DNA from: Candidatus Hydrogenedentota bacterium
GTDB lineage: Bacteria > Hydrogenedentota > Hydrogenedentia > Hydrogenedentales > CAILVY01
Length of the DNA stretch: 64,000 nucleotides
Reading direction: 5' to 3'
Assembly (NCBI GenBank): GCA_903837785.1
Contig: CAILVY010000192.1
Location: 1 to 64,000 of the forward strand
Shown here: positions 45,497-53,139 of the stretch, piece by piece
How positions within the stretch are numbered: position 1 is the first letter of the stretch
Layout: the number at the start of each line of letters is the position of its first letter
Translations under genes and position numbers: made by a program
The notes under the pieces: model-generated
The model's database searches: none
Seen by the model: the letters and a program-made list of their open reading frames with translations, nothing else
Told to the model about the DNA's origin: nothing

Positions 45497-46540
45497 TTGG
45501 CAGAACGAATCGTCAGAGTCGGGATCATTGGCTTGGGGAAGATGGGCGTCACGCGCGCCCAGGCGCTTCAGGCTTGCCCTTCGGCGCGTCTCGTCTGCGG
45601 CTATGATCCGAATCCCGGGCCCTTTCTCCAGCGCTTCCCGGGCGTCTCACGGATGAATTCGCAGGACGAGGTCATCGCATCCGGCGTGGACGCCATCCTC
45701 GTGTGCACGCCGAACCGATTTACGCCGGGGGCGGTGATTGCGGCGCTGGACGCGGGGAAGCACGTCTTCTGTGAGAAGCCGCCGGGCCGTAATCTGAAGG
45801 ACATCGAAGACATCGTTGCCGCCGAGCAACGCCGGCCCGGGCTCAAGCTGAAGTTCGGATTCAACCACCGCTATCACGCGGGCATTCAGGAAGCCAAGCG
45901 GATCGTGGAGAGCGGCCGGCTCGGGCACATCCTTTGGCTCCGCGGCATCTATGGCAAGTCGGGCGGCCCGCGCTTCGAGCAGGAATGGCGCAGCGACAAG
46001 GAGCTCGTGGGCGGCGGCATTTTGCTTGATCAGGGCATCCACATGCTCGACTTGTTCCGATTCTTCTGCGGCGATTTCGTCGAAGTGAAGAGCATGGTTT
46101 CCACGGCCTTCTGGAACATCAACGTCGAGGACAATGCGTTTGCCCTGTTGCGCGACGGCCAGGGCAGGATTGCCATGCTCCACAGTTCGAGCACGCAGTG
46201 GAAGCACCGCTTCATGCTCGAGATTTACATGAGCGACGGCTACCTCTCCGTGAACGGGATTCTGACGTCCACCCGCAGCTACGGCGACGAGACCATCTCC
46301 GTGGCGAGGAAGCAGTTCAACGAAGGCTTCGCGATGGGAAAGCCGCGCGAGGAGATCGTGTACTTCGATACGGATCCGTCGTGGGAACTCGAGATGTCGG
46401 AGTTCGTGGAGCATATTCTCAACGATACGCCGGTGCAGGCGGGCACGTCGGAGCAGGCCCTGAAGGCCATGCAGCTTGTATTCTCCATTTATCAGAATGA
46501 CGCGCATTTCATGAACTCGCCCTCGGCTCCGAAGATCTAG
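45497..46540 (+). CDS. Gfo/Idh/MocA-family sugar oxidoreductase
   Basis: 347 residues. The Rossmann motif GIIGLGKMG begins at residue 9, so translation must start upstream; the only reasonable start is TTG 45497. The catalytic EKPPGRN (EKP motif) is at about residue 93, with NHRYHAG and the GIHMLD active-site His. NAD(P)-dependent oxidation of a sugar or sugar nucleotide is expected. It lies 18 bp after the SIS isomerase gene. Confidence 0.85.
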   Translation: MAERIVRVGIIGLGKMGVTRAQALQACPSARLVCGYDPNPGPFLQRFPGVSRMNSQDEVIASGVDAILVCTPNRFTPGAVIAALDAGKHVFCEKPPGRNLKDIEDIVAAEQRRPGLKLKFGFNHRYHAGIQEAKRIVESGRLGHILWLRGIYGKSGGPRFEQEWRSDKELVGGGILLDQGIHMLDLFRFFCGDFVEVKSMVSTAFWNINVEDNAFALLRDGQGRIAMLHSSSTQWKHRFMLEIYMSDGYLSVNGILTSTRSYGDETISVARKQFNEGFAMGKPREEIVYFDTDPSWELEMSEFVEHILNDTPVQAGTSEQALKAMQLVFSIYQNDAHFMNSPSAPKI

Positions 46541-46582
46541 GAATACGGGCGGCGAAGCGCCCGGCTTCGAGAGGAAACACGA

Positions 46583-47500
46583 ATGAATTTCACTGTCGCC
46601 ATTGGGCCGTCCTCGTTTGCGGAGGAAGATGACACGCCGCTGCGCATGCTGCGCGACGCGGGCCTGGAAGTGAAGCCGAACCCGTTCGGCCGCCGGCTGA
46701 ACGAGGCCGAAATCATCGAACATCTTCACGGCGTGGATGGCCTGATCGCGGGGCTCGAACCGCTGAACCGCGCGGTGATTGCCTCCGCGGCGCCCCGGCT
46801 CAAGGCGATCGCGCGCGTGGGCATCGGCGTGGCGAACGTCGATTTCGACGCGGCCCGCGAATTCGGCGTGAACGTATCCAGCACGCCCGACGGGCCGGTG
46901 AACGCCGTCGCCGAAATGACGCTCGCCGCGCTGCTGGCGCTCGGGCGGCGGCTGCTTCCGACAAACGAAGCCCTGCACCGCGGGGAATGGAAGAAGTTGA
47001 TCGGCTCCGGGCTGACGGGCGCGAGGGCGCTGCTCATCGGCTATGGCCGCATCGGGCGGCGCGTGGGCGAACTGCTCCGCGCCTTCGGCGTTCAGGTGCT
47101 GGTGTATGACCCCGGCCTGGACCCCGGCCCGATTGAAGGCGTGGAACGGGTGGCCTCGCTGGACGAGGCGCTGCCTCAGGCCGATATCATTTCGCTACAT
47201 GCCAGCGGGCAACAGTGCATCCTGGATGCGGACGCCTTCGGCAAAGCGAAGGATGGGTTAATTCTGCTCAATTCGGCACGCGGCGAACTGGTCAACGAAG
47301 AGGCCCTGCTGGCCGCGCTCGATGCCGGCCGCGTCGCCGGCGTCTGGTTCGATGCGTTCTGGAAGGAACCGTACGCCGGCCGCCTGACGCAGTATCCGCA
47401 GGCTCTGCTCACCCCGCACGTCGCCACGTACACGCGCCAATGCCGCCTCGACATGGAAAGCGCCGCCGTCAGGAACCTGCTGCGCGACCTCGGGAGATGA
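46583..47500 (+). CDS. D-2-hydroxyacid dehydrogenase, 3-phosphoglycerate dehydrogenase-like
   Basis: 305 residues, catalytic plus NAD domains without the regulatory ACT domain of SerA. The NAD site is LLIGYGRIGRRVGE. The triad is Arg in NSARGELV, Glu in FDAFWKEPY and His in LTPHVATYT. In this setting it probably oxidises or reduces a 2-hydroxy/2-keto sugar acid rather than making serine. GAGAGG precedes the ATG. The IMPase gene follows directly. Confidence 0.85.
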   Translation: MNFTVAIGPSSFAEEDDTPLRMLRDAGLEVKPNPFGRRLNEAEIIEHLHGVDGLIAGLEPLNRAVIASAAPRLKAIARVGIGVANVDFDAAREFGVNVSSTPDGPVNAVAEMTLAALLALGRRLLPTNEALHRGEWKKLIGSGLTGARALLIGYGRIGRRVGELLRAFGVQVLVYDPGLDPGPIEGVERVASLDEALPQADIISLHASGQQCILDADAFGKAKDGLILLNSARGELVNEEALLAALDAGRVAGVWFDAFWKEPYAGRLTQYPQALLTPHVATYTRQCRLDMESAAVRNLLRDLGR

Positions 47501-47502
47501 GC

Positions 47503-48255
47503 ATGAACGGGCGAGACGAACTCGACCTCGCAACGCGAGCGGCAAGACAGGCCGGCGCGATGCTGCGCGAGGCGATGCGGCGGGACAAGCAGGTGCTCAG
47601 CGCGACGGGACGCGACATCAAGTTGCAGGCGGACCGCGATGCGGAGGCCGTCATCCTCGATGTGCTGAGGGACAGCCAGTTCAACGTGTTGGCGGAAGAG
47701 AGCGGCGAGCATGGGGCGCTGGACGGCGGCGCGCCCTTCTGGATCGTCGACCCGCTCGACGGCACGATGAACTTCAGCCGCGGGATTCCCCTGTGCTGCG
47801 TGTCCATCGCCCTGAGCCGGATCGGCGAGCCGATCCTCGGCGTGATCTATGACTTCAACATGGACGAACTGTATACGGGCATTGTCGGCGAAGGCGCGTG
47901 GCTGAACGGCGAGGCGATGGCCGTGTCCGGCATTGACGATGCGTCAAAGGCCGTGCTGGCCACGGGATTCCCCGTGAACTTTGCCTATGATGAAGCGGGG
48001 TTGCAGGCGTATCTTGCGATGGTTACGCGCTTCAAGAAAGTGCGGAAATTCGGCACGGCGGCGCTCTCGCTGGCCTATGTGGCCTGCGGCCGCGCCGACG
48101 CCTATGCCGAGGACGACATCATGTTCTGGGACGTTGCCGCGGGCGTGGCGCTGGTCAAAGCCGCGGGCGGCTATGCGCGGGTGGCGCCTTCGCCCACGCT
48201 GAAATGGGCGCGGCGCGTGCGCTGCGCCTCACGGGAAAGGATTTGGGAACCATGA
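47503..48255 (+). CDS. Inositol-monophosphatase-family phosphatase
   Basis: 250 residues. Magnesium-site motifs are LAEESGEHG, WIVDPLDGTMNFSRG and the C-terminal WDVAAGVALVKAAGG, so catalysis looks intact. An in-frame ATG at 47497 overlaps the previous stop, but ATG 47503 has GGAG at better spacing. It probably removes phosphate from the phosphosugar intermediate before nucleotidyl transfer, a step often done by HAD or IMPase enzymes in heptose and nonulosonate routes. It overlaps the next gene by 4 bp. Confidence 0.85.
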   Translation: MNGRDELDLATRAARQAGAMLREAMRRDKQVLSATGRDIKLQADRDAEAVILDVLRDSQFNVLAEESGEHGALDGGAPFWIVDPLDGTMNFSRGIPLCCVSIALSRIGEPILGVIYDFNMDELYTGIVGEGAWLNGEAMAVSGIDDASKAVLATGFPVNFAYDEAGLQAYLAMVTRFKKVRKFGTAALSLAYVACGRADAYAEDDIMFWDVAAGVALVKAAGGYARVAPSPTLKWARRVRCASRERIWEP

Positions 48256-48719
48256 TTGTGGATCGCCTTGAAAACTGGAAATGCTACTCGAACGCGCCCG
48301 CGTGGCGCACTGCCTTCGAGTACTTGCTGGCGCTGACTCCGGACGCCCTAGAGAGCGACATGGCGCCCATCGCGGGCAAGGATGTCATGGCGCGGATCAT
48401 GAGCTATCCCACCCGCACGCCGGAAGAGGCCCTGATCGAAGCGCACGACCGCTACGTCGACATTCAGATGTCCCTCGTGAACTGCGAAGCCATCGACTGG
48501 TTTCCCCGGAGCACGCTGGAGGTCGCCACGCCGTACAACGACGTGACGGATGCGGTCCTCTTCCGCCGGCCCGGCCCCGCGCCCATCCGTGTGCCCAATC
48601 TTCCCGGACAGTTCACCGTGCTGTTTCCGAACGATGCTCACATGCCGCAACTCATCGCCGGTTCCGCGCCGGAAATCGTGAAGAAGGTCGTCGTCAAGCT
48701 GCGTGCCGATCTGCTCTGA
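48252..48719 (+). CDS. YhcH/YjgK/YiaL (NanQ-like) family, putative sugar-acid anomerase
   Basis: 155 residues of the YhcH/EbgC family (DUF386), a cupin-like fold. Seen: EAHDRYVDIQMSL (metal-site EHxxxxDI pattern), FPNDAHMPQL and the C-terminal VKKVVVKL. E. coli YhcH (NanQ) speeds anomerisation of N-acetylneuraminate. Here the gene is coupled to the IMPase gene (ATGA overlap) and close to a CMP-sugar synthetase, an enzyme type that uses one anomer only. That supports an anomerase role on a 2-keto sugar acid; this is inference. Confidence 0.75.
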   Translation: MIVDRLENWKCYSNAPAWRTAFEYLLALTPDALESDMAPIAGKDVMARIMSYPTRTPEEALIEAHDRYVDIQMSLVNCEAIDWFPRSTLEVATPYNDVTDAVLFRRPGPAPIRVPNLPGQFTVLFPNDAHMPQLIAGSAPEIVKKVVVKLRADLL

Positions 48720-48799
48720 ACCCGGTGCCGCGCCTGTGGTATGATCCCTGTCATGAGGCGGCCGGGAGCATTCAAGCCCGGCGGGTAACAGGTATATTC

Positions 48800-49387
48800 A
48801 TGCCGAGACCGGTCGACATAGTGCGTTGCGCGTGGTGCGGAACCGATCCGCTGTATCAGTCGTATCACGACGAGGAATGGGGTGTCCCTTCGCATGACGA
48901 CCGCGATCTCTTCGAGAAGCTGATATTGGATGGCGCCCAGGCGGGACTGAGCTGGATCACCATCCTGCGAAAACGCGAGCATTACCGCGCTGCCTACGAC
49001 GGTTTTGATCCCGGGAAAGTTGCGCGATTCACTGTGGCGCGCCAGGCGAAGCTGATGCAGGATTCCGGCATCGTGCGCAATCGCCTGAAGATTGAATCCT
49101 CGATCTCGAACGCGCGCGCGTTTCTCGAACTGCAGAAGGAATTCGGCAGCTTTGACGCGTATTTGTGGGGTTTCGTGAACCGGCGCCCCATCGTCAACCA
49201 CTGGAAGTCCATCAATGAGATCCCCGCGACGTCGCCCGTGTCCGACGCGCTGAGCAAGGACCTGAAGAAGCGCGGATTCCGATTCGTGGGTTCGACGATC
49301 ATATACGCGTTCATGCAGGCGGTCGGCATGATAAATGACCACACGATCGATTGCTTTCGCCATGGCCCGCTGTCCAGAATGCGCTGA
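48800..49387 (+). CDS. tag: DNA-3-methyladenine glycosylase I
   Basis: 195 residues. Tag removes 3-methyladenine from alkylated DNA. Diagnostic: RCAWCGTDPLYQSYHDEEWGVPSHDDRDLFE at the N-terminus, LDGAQAGLSWITILRKRE, and the C-terminal HTIDCFRH, whose His and Cys complete the zinc site with the N-terminal Cys and His. It is embedded in the sugar cluster with an 80-bp upstream gap, which has its own TATGAT extended -10 (48740-48745), so it may be separately expressed. Confidence 0.93.
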   Translation: MPRPVDIVRCAWCGTDPLYQSYHDEEWGVPSHDDRDLFEKLILDGAQAGLSWITILRKREHYRAAYDGFDPGKVARFTVARQAKLMQDSGIVRNRLKIESSISNARAFLELQKEFGSFDAYLWGFVNRRPIVNHWKSINEIPATSPVSDALSKDLKKRGFRFVGSTIIYAFMQAVGMINDHTIDCFRHGPLSRMR

Positions 49388-49441
49388 CGCGGGGCCAGTC
49401 GCGGGCGAGACGTTTTCGGCAGAGAACTCAGGAGTTGGCAG

Positions 49442-50107
49442 ATGAATCTTGCGATGATACCCGCCCGGATGGGCAGTCAGCGATTGAAGCAGAAGAATTT
49501 GCGGGAACTCGGCGGCGTGTCCCTGATTGTGCGGGCGATACGCAAGTGCAAGGCCGCCGGAATCTTCGACGGGATCTGGGTGAACTCGGAGCATCCCGCG
49601 TTCGGCGAGATGGCCGCGGAGGAGGGCGTGGACTTTCATCAACGTCCGGCCGAACTGGCCAACAACGTCGCCACAAGCGAACAGTTCATCTATGAGTTTC
49701 TGAAGAAGCACCCCTGCGAGCGGGTCTTCCAGGTGCACTCGATTGCGCCCTTGCTCACCGCGGACGAAGTGAAGGGGTTTGTGGCGGCCATGATCGAAGG
49801 CAATTACGACTCCATGCTCTGCTGCACGCACGAGCAGATCGAGTGCGCCTATCGCGACCAGCCCGTCAATTTCACTTTCAGCGAGAAGACAAACTCACAG
49901 GAACTCGATCCCATCCAGCGGATCACGTGGAGCATTACGGGCTGGCGCGCCGCCTCCTATATCGCCGCGGCGGAAGCGGGCAAGACGGCGACGTACGCCG
50001 GACGCGTCGGCTTCTATCCCGTGGACCGCATGGCGGGGCACATCATCAAGACCGAGGAAGATTTGCAGATTGCCGAAGCGTTATTACCCTTGCGGAGCGG
50101 CTGTTGA
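49442..50107 (+). CDS. CMP-sugar synthetase (acylneuraminate cytidylyltransferase family)
   Basis: 221 residues. The N-terminal MIPARMGSQRLKQKNLRELGG is the CTP-binding signature of NeuA/KdsB enzymes (normally IPARxGSkrlpxKNl). VNSEHPAFG, HQRPAELA and HSIAPLLTADEV follow. It activates a 2-keto-3-deoxy or similar sugar acid as the CMP-sugar. No NeuB-type synthase or KdsA is nearby, so the substrate must come from the dehydrogenases upstream or from elsewhere. It precedes the UDP-glucuronate decarboxylase gene by 58 bp. Confidence 0.8.
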   Translation: MNLAMIPARMGSQRLKQKNLRELGGVSLIVRAIRKCKAAGIFDGIWVNSEHPAFGEMAAEEGVDFHQRPAELANNVATSEQFIYEFLKKHPCERVFQVHSIAPLLTADEVKGFVAAMIEGNYDSMLCCTHEQIECAYRDQPVNFTFSEKTNSQELDPIQRITWSITGWRAASYIAAAEAGKTATYAGRVGFYPVDRMAGHIIKTEEDLQIAEALLPLRSGC

Positions 50108-50165
50108 CAGACGGCCGGGGCGGCGAATCTTCGGGAAGCGAAACAATGGATAAGGGTTGGGAAAC

Positions 50166-51110
50166 ATGTCGTATGTGAATCTGGTGACCGGCGGCTCGGG
50201 TTTTATTGGATCGCACTTGTGCGAGGCGCTCCTTAATCGCGGCGAACAGGTCTTGTGCCTGGACAATTTTTTCACCGGGCGCAAGGACAACATCGCGCAC
50301 CTGTTGTCCAATCCGAACTTCGAGCTCGTGCGTCATGACGTGACGAACCCGATCACGCTGGAAGCGGACCGCATCTTCAACTTTGCCTGCCCGGCCTCGC
50401 CCGTGCACTACCAATACAACCCGGTCAAGACTATCAAGACGAACGTGATGGGCGCGCTGAACATGCTCGGTTTGGCCAAGCGGGTGAAGGCGCGCATCCT
50501 GCAGGCGTCCACGTCGGAAGTCTATGGGGATCCCACGATCCACCCGCAGGTCGAATCCTATTGGGGCAACGTCAACCCCATCGGCATCCGAAGCTGCTAC
50601 GACGAGGGAAAGCGCGTGGCGGAGGCGCTCTTCTTCGACTATCACCGCCAGAACAAAGTGGACATCCGCGTCATCCGCATCTTCAACACGTACGGCCCGA
50701 GAATGCTCGTCAATGACGGCCGAGTAGTCAGCAACTTCGTGGTGCAGGCGCTGCGCAATGAACCCATCACCCTCTATGGCGATGGCAGCCAGACGCGTTC
50801 CTTTTGCTTCGTGAGCGACCTGGTCGACGGCATCATCCGGATGATCAATTGCGAGGGATTCACCGGGCCCGTGAACCTCGGCAACCCGGGAGAGTTCACT
50901 ATCCGTGAACTGGCCGAGGAGGTCATTCGCCTCACCGGTTCCTCCTCGACCCTCGTCTACAAGCCCTTGCCCGAGAACGATCCCACGCGCCGCCGTCCCG
51001 ACATCTCGCTGGCGCAGGAGAAGCTCGGGTGGAATCCCACGATTCCGCTTCGTGAAGGGCTGAAGCACACGATCGCGTACTTCGAGCAGTTGCTTCGAAA
51101 CCCGTCCTGA
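50166..51110 (+). CDS. UDP-glucuronate decarboxylase (UDP-xylose synthase) type SDR
   Basis: 314 residues of the extended SDR family. The NAD motif is GGSGFIGSH, followed by [21 protein letters not shown], which is specific for UXS enzymes. The catalytic residues are in STSEVYG and YDEGKR (YxxxK), and [10 protein letters not shown] is present. It converts UDP-glucuronate to UDP-xylose, a donor for surface glycans. I use ATG 50166; the TTG nine bases earlier is less likely. Last gene of the sugar cluster; convergent with the next gene, 6 bp away. Confidence 0.9.
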   Translation: MSYVNLVTGGSGFIGSHLCEALLNRGEQVLCLDNFFTGRKDNIAHLLSNPNFELVRHDVTNPITLEADRIFNFACPASPVHYQYNPVKTIKTNVMGALNMLGLAKRVKARILQASTSEVYGDPTIHPQVESYWGNVNPIGIRSCYDEGKRVAEALFFDYHRQNKVDIRVIRIFNTYGPRMLVNDGRVVSNFVVQALRNEPITLYGDGSQTRSFCFVSDLVDGIIRMINCEGFTGPVNLGNPGEFTIRELAEEVIRLTGSSSTLVYKPLPENDPTRRRPDISLAQEKLGWNPTIPLREGLKHTIAYFEQLLRNPS

Positions 51111-51116
51111 GCTGGA

Positions 51117-51821
51117 CTATCGAGCGCCGGGCACGGCCGGAGGAGCGGCGCGCTCGCGCTCATACGCGATAGCGAGCGCAACGATCATCCAGGGCGTGGC
51201 AACGTACGTGCCGACGCAGCACAGCAGCAATCCGGCCAGGTGGAGGATCGAGAGCCCCGCCCACACGATCAGCCACTGCCGCAGGTTGGCGGTGACTATC
51301 GCCTTGCTCGCCTGCAGGGCGGGCCACGCCTCCAGGCCGCGGTCGTGCATGAGGAAGAACGCCGGCGCATACAGCACCACCACCGCACAGGCGGGAACAA
51401 GGCACAGCACGCAGGCCACGGAGAACGTCATGCTGATAATGATCACGGACCCGGTCATCCAGGCCGCGAGAACGGCAAACACGGCCGGCACCGCCAGGAG
51501 GAGCGCGCCCGCCAGGGCAAAAAGGGACATGTATACGCCGGCCAGCATCGTGGGCGCGAAGCGCTGAAAGCCCAGGAACAAATCTTCCATCCGCACGGGC
51601 GCGCCGCGCACCGCGGCGAGTGCCAGGAACGCCAATCCGTACCAGAGCGGGCCACTGAGCAGTATGCCGCCCACCAGCGGAAGGACGGAAGCGGCCGTGG
51701 AGACAATGAGGCTGAAGAGCAGATGTGCCACAAAGAGCACGACAAAATTGTCCGTGAACACCTTCCAGGAGGCGGAGAGTACTTCGCGGATTCGAAACTG
51801 CGGTCTTCCAGTGTCGTTCAT
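51117..51821 (-). CDS. Polytopic membrane protein, paralogue A
   Basis: 234 residues with about five hydrophobic helices and a short charged N-terminus (FRIREVLSASWKVFTDNFVVLF). The pattern of a W-x-x-F-x-x-N start, a Leu-Gly-Phe-Gln centre (LFLGFQRFAPTMLAG) and a C-terminal LHLAGLLLCCVGTYVATPW recurs in the next gene, so the two are paralogues. It resembles the broad DUF975/GDPD-membrane-domain type, of unknown function. Confidence 0.65.
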   Translation of the reverse strand: MNDTGRPQFRIREVLSASWKVFTDNFVVLFVAHLLFSLIVSTAASVLPLVGGILLSGPLWYGLAFLALAAVRGAPVRMEDLFLGFQRFAPTMLAGVYMSLFALAGALLLAVPAVFAVLAAWMTGSVIIISMTFSVACVLCLVPACAVVVLYAPAFFLMHDRGLEAWPALQASKAIVTANLRQWLIVWAGLSILHLAGLLLCCVGTYVATPWMIVALAIAYERERAAPPAVPGAR

Positions 51822-51903
51822 GGACGGACTTCCATCCCGTTGGGCAATTCAGCGCCGCGCGAAGCAGCGTCCGCGCGGCGCCTGAACGTCTCACATCGGA
51901 TTG

Positions 51904-52524
51904 TTATGCGGAGGGCGGCAACGGCGGCATCTCGACAGCGCCCCGGGCGGCCCGCCGTTCCATGTCATACGCCAGGGTAATGGCCAGGATGGAGACCGGC
52001 GCCGTGACCACGAACCCGACACAGCAGGCCAGCATGCCGACGAGATTGAGGGCAAACAGTACCACCAGGAGCAGAAGCCATTGTCCGAAGTTGTTCATCA
52101 CCATCTTCCGGCTGGCTTCCATGGCGTTCCAGAAATCGAGGTTGTCATCGAGAATGAAGAGATAGGTGGGCATGTACACGAGGCTGACGAGAATGCCGGG
52201 AAGGATGCAGAATATCATCCCGATGCTCGTGAAGATCGCAATGATCAGATAGGCGAGAAACGCGGGCAGGAACTTCTGGAAGCCGGAGAACAAATCGCTG
52301 AACTCGACCGATTGTCCGTTCACTGCCGTCCGGGCCATCTTGTAGAAGCCCAACGTCATCGGGCCGGACAGAATGATCGGCCCGATATACACCGCGCTGC
52401 TTGCGCCGATGATGACGAACATCACGAGAAATCCCCCCAGCAACGGGCCCAGATTGGCCTTGAATATCTCCCAGGAACGGCCCAGCACCTGCCCGATTTC
52501 GAACTGCACGCCTGCCTGACTCAT
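51904..52524 (-). CDS. Polytopic membrane protein, paralogue B
   Basis: 206 residues from ATG 52524 (GGGGAG upstream). It has the same layout as its neighbour: FEIGQVLGRSWEIFKANLGPLL, then LFSGFQKFLPAFLAYL, VMNNFGQWLLLLVVLFALN and VGMLACCVGFVVTAPV. About five transmembrane helices are visible. The pair lies 82 bp apart and probably arose by tandem duplication. No catalytic residue was seen; a bulk membrane or tolerance function is possible. Confidence 0.65.
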   Translation of the reverse strand: MSQAGVQFEIGQVLGRSWEIFKANLGPLLGGFLVMFVIIGASSAVYIGPIILSGPMTLGFYKMARTAVNGQSVEFSDLFSGFQKFLPAFLAYLIIAIFTSIGMIFCILPGILVSLVYMPTYLFILDDNLDFWNAMEASRKMVMNNFGQWLLLLVVLFALNLVGMLACCVGFVVTAPVSILAITLAYDMERRAARGAVEMPPLPPSA

Positions 52525-52583
52525 GAGCGTTCTCCCCTGGTTGTTTTCACTGCTGTCCGTGTTTTCCATCACGTATGGCGATC

Positions 52584-52612
52584 ACAGTAGCAATGGCAAT
52601 ATGACAAGTCAA
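52584..52612 (-). promoter_or_regulatory. Promoter of the paralogous membrane protein genes
   Basis: On the - strand, TTGACT (52607-52612), a 17-bp spacer and TACTGT (52584-52589). On the opposite strand an overlapping ATGACA-N18-TATAGT (to 52630) faces the DUF2752 gene, so the two promoters interleave. Confidence 0.45.
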
Positions 52613-52640
52613 ACTGCGGTTGCGTATAGTGGCGGCCGCC

Positions 52641-53096
52641 ATGAAACAACATGCAACATCAGAGGACGGCGCGGGTTCGGGAGGTACCTCCGCGGGACAA
52701 GGAAGGTCTTTGTTCCTTGTGAGCGCGGCGCTTCTTGTGGTTGGGTTCGTGTTCTTCGCGGTGGATCCGGTCGCCGCTCCCCGTCTCTTCTGGGGGTGCC
52801 CGTTCCACAAACTGACCGGGCTCTACTGTCCCGGTTGTGGCGGCCAACGCGCGCTCCACGCACTGCTGCACGGGCGCGTTCTCGAAGCATTGTCGCTGAA
52901 TGCGTTCGCCGTGCTGGTCGTTGCGCCGCTCGGGGCGTACGCATACGCGGCTTATGCCCTGCGCGCAATGAGCATCGCGCCCGGGCCCCGATTGGACCTG
53001 GGCGCGCGGTGGCTGACGTTACTTGCGGTACTGATGATTCTTTTCGGGATCCTGCGCAATCTGCCCTTCGGCCCGCTGCCCTGGCTGGCGCCCTGA
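52641..53096 (+). CDS. DUF2752 membrane protein
   Basis: 151 residues. The core CPFHKLTGLYCPGCGGQRALHALLHGR is the DUF2752 signature (CPxxxxTGxxCPGCGxTRA). It is flanked by an N-terminal transmembrane helix (30-50) and two more (90-112, 125-142). Function of the family is unknown; the two cysteine pairs suggest metal or redox binding. The ATG at 52641 lies only about 4-5 nt beyond the predicted start from TATAGT (52625-52630), so a nearly leaderless mRNA is possible. Confidence 0.8.
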   Translation: MKQHATSEDGAGSGGTSAGQGRSLFLVSAALLVVGFVFFAVDPVAAPRLFWGCPFHKLTGLYCPGCGGQRALHALLHGRVLEALSLNAFAVLVVAPLGAYAYAAYALRAMSIAPGPRLDLGARWLTLLAVLMILFGILRNLPFGPLPWLAP

Positions 53097-53139
53097 CGAA
53101 GTTCAAGCCTCCGCAGACCATCCAGGCGAACGGGCGGCC

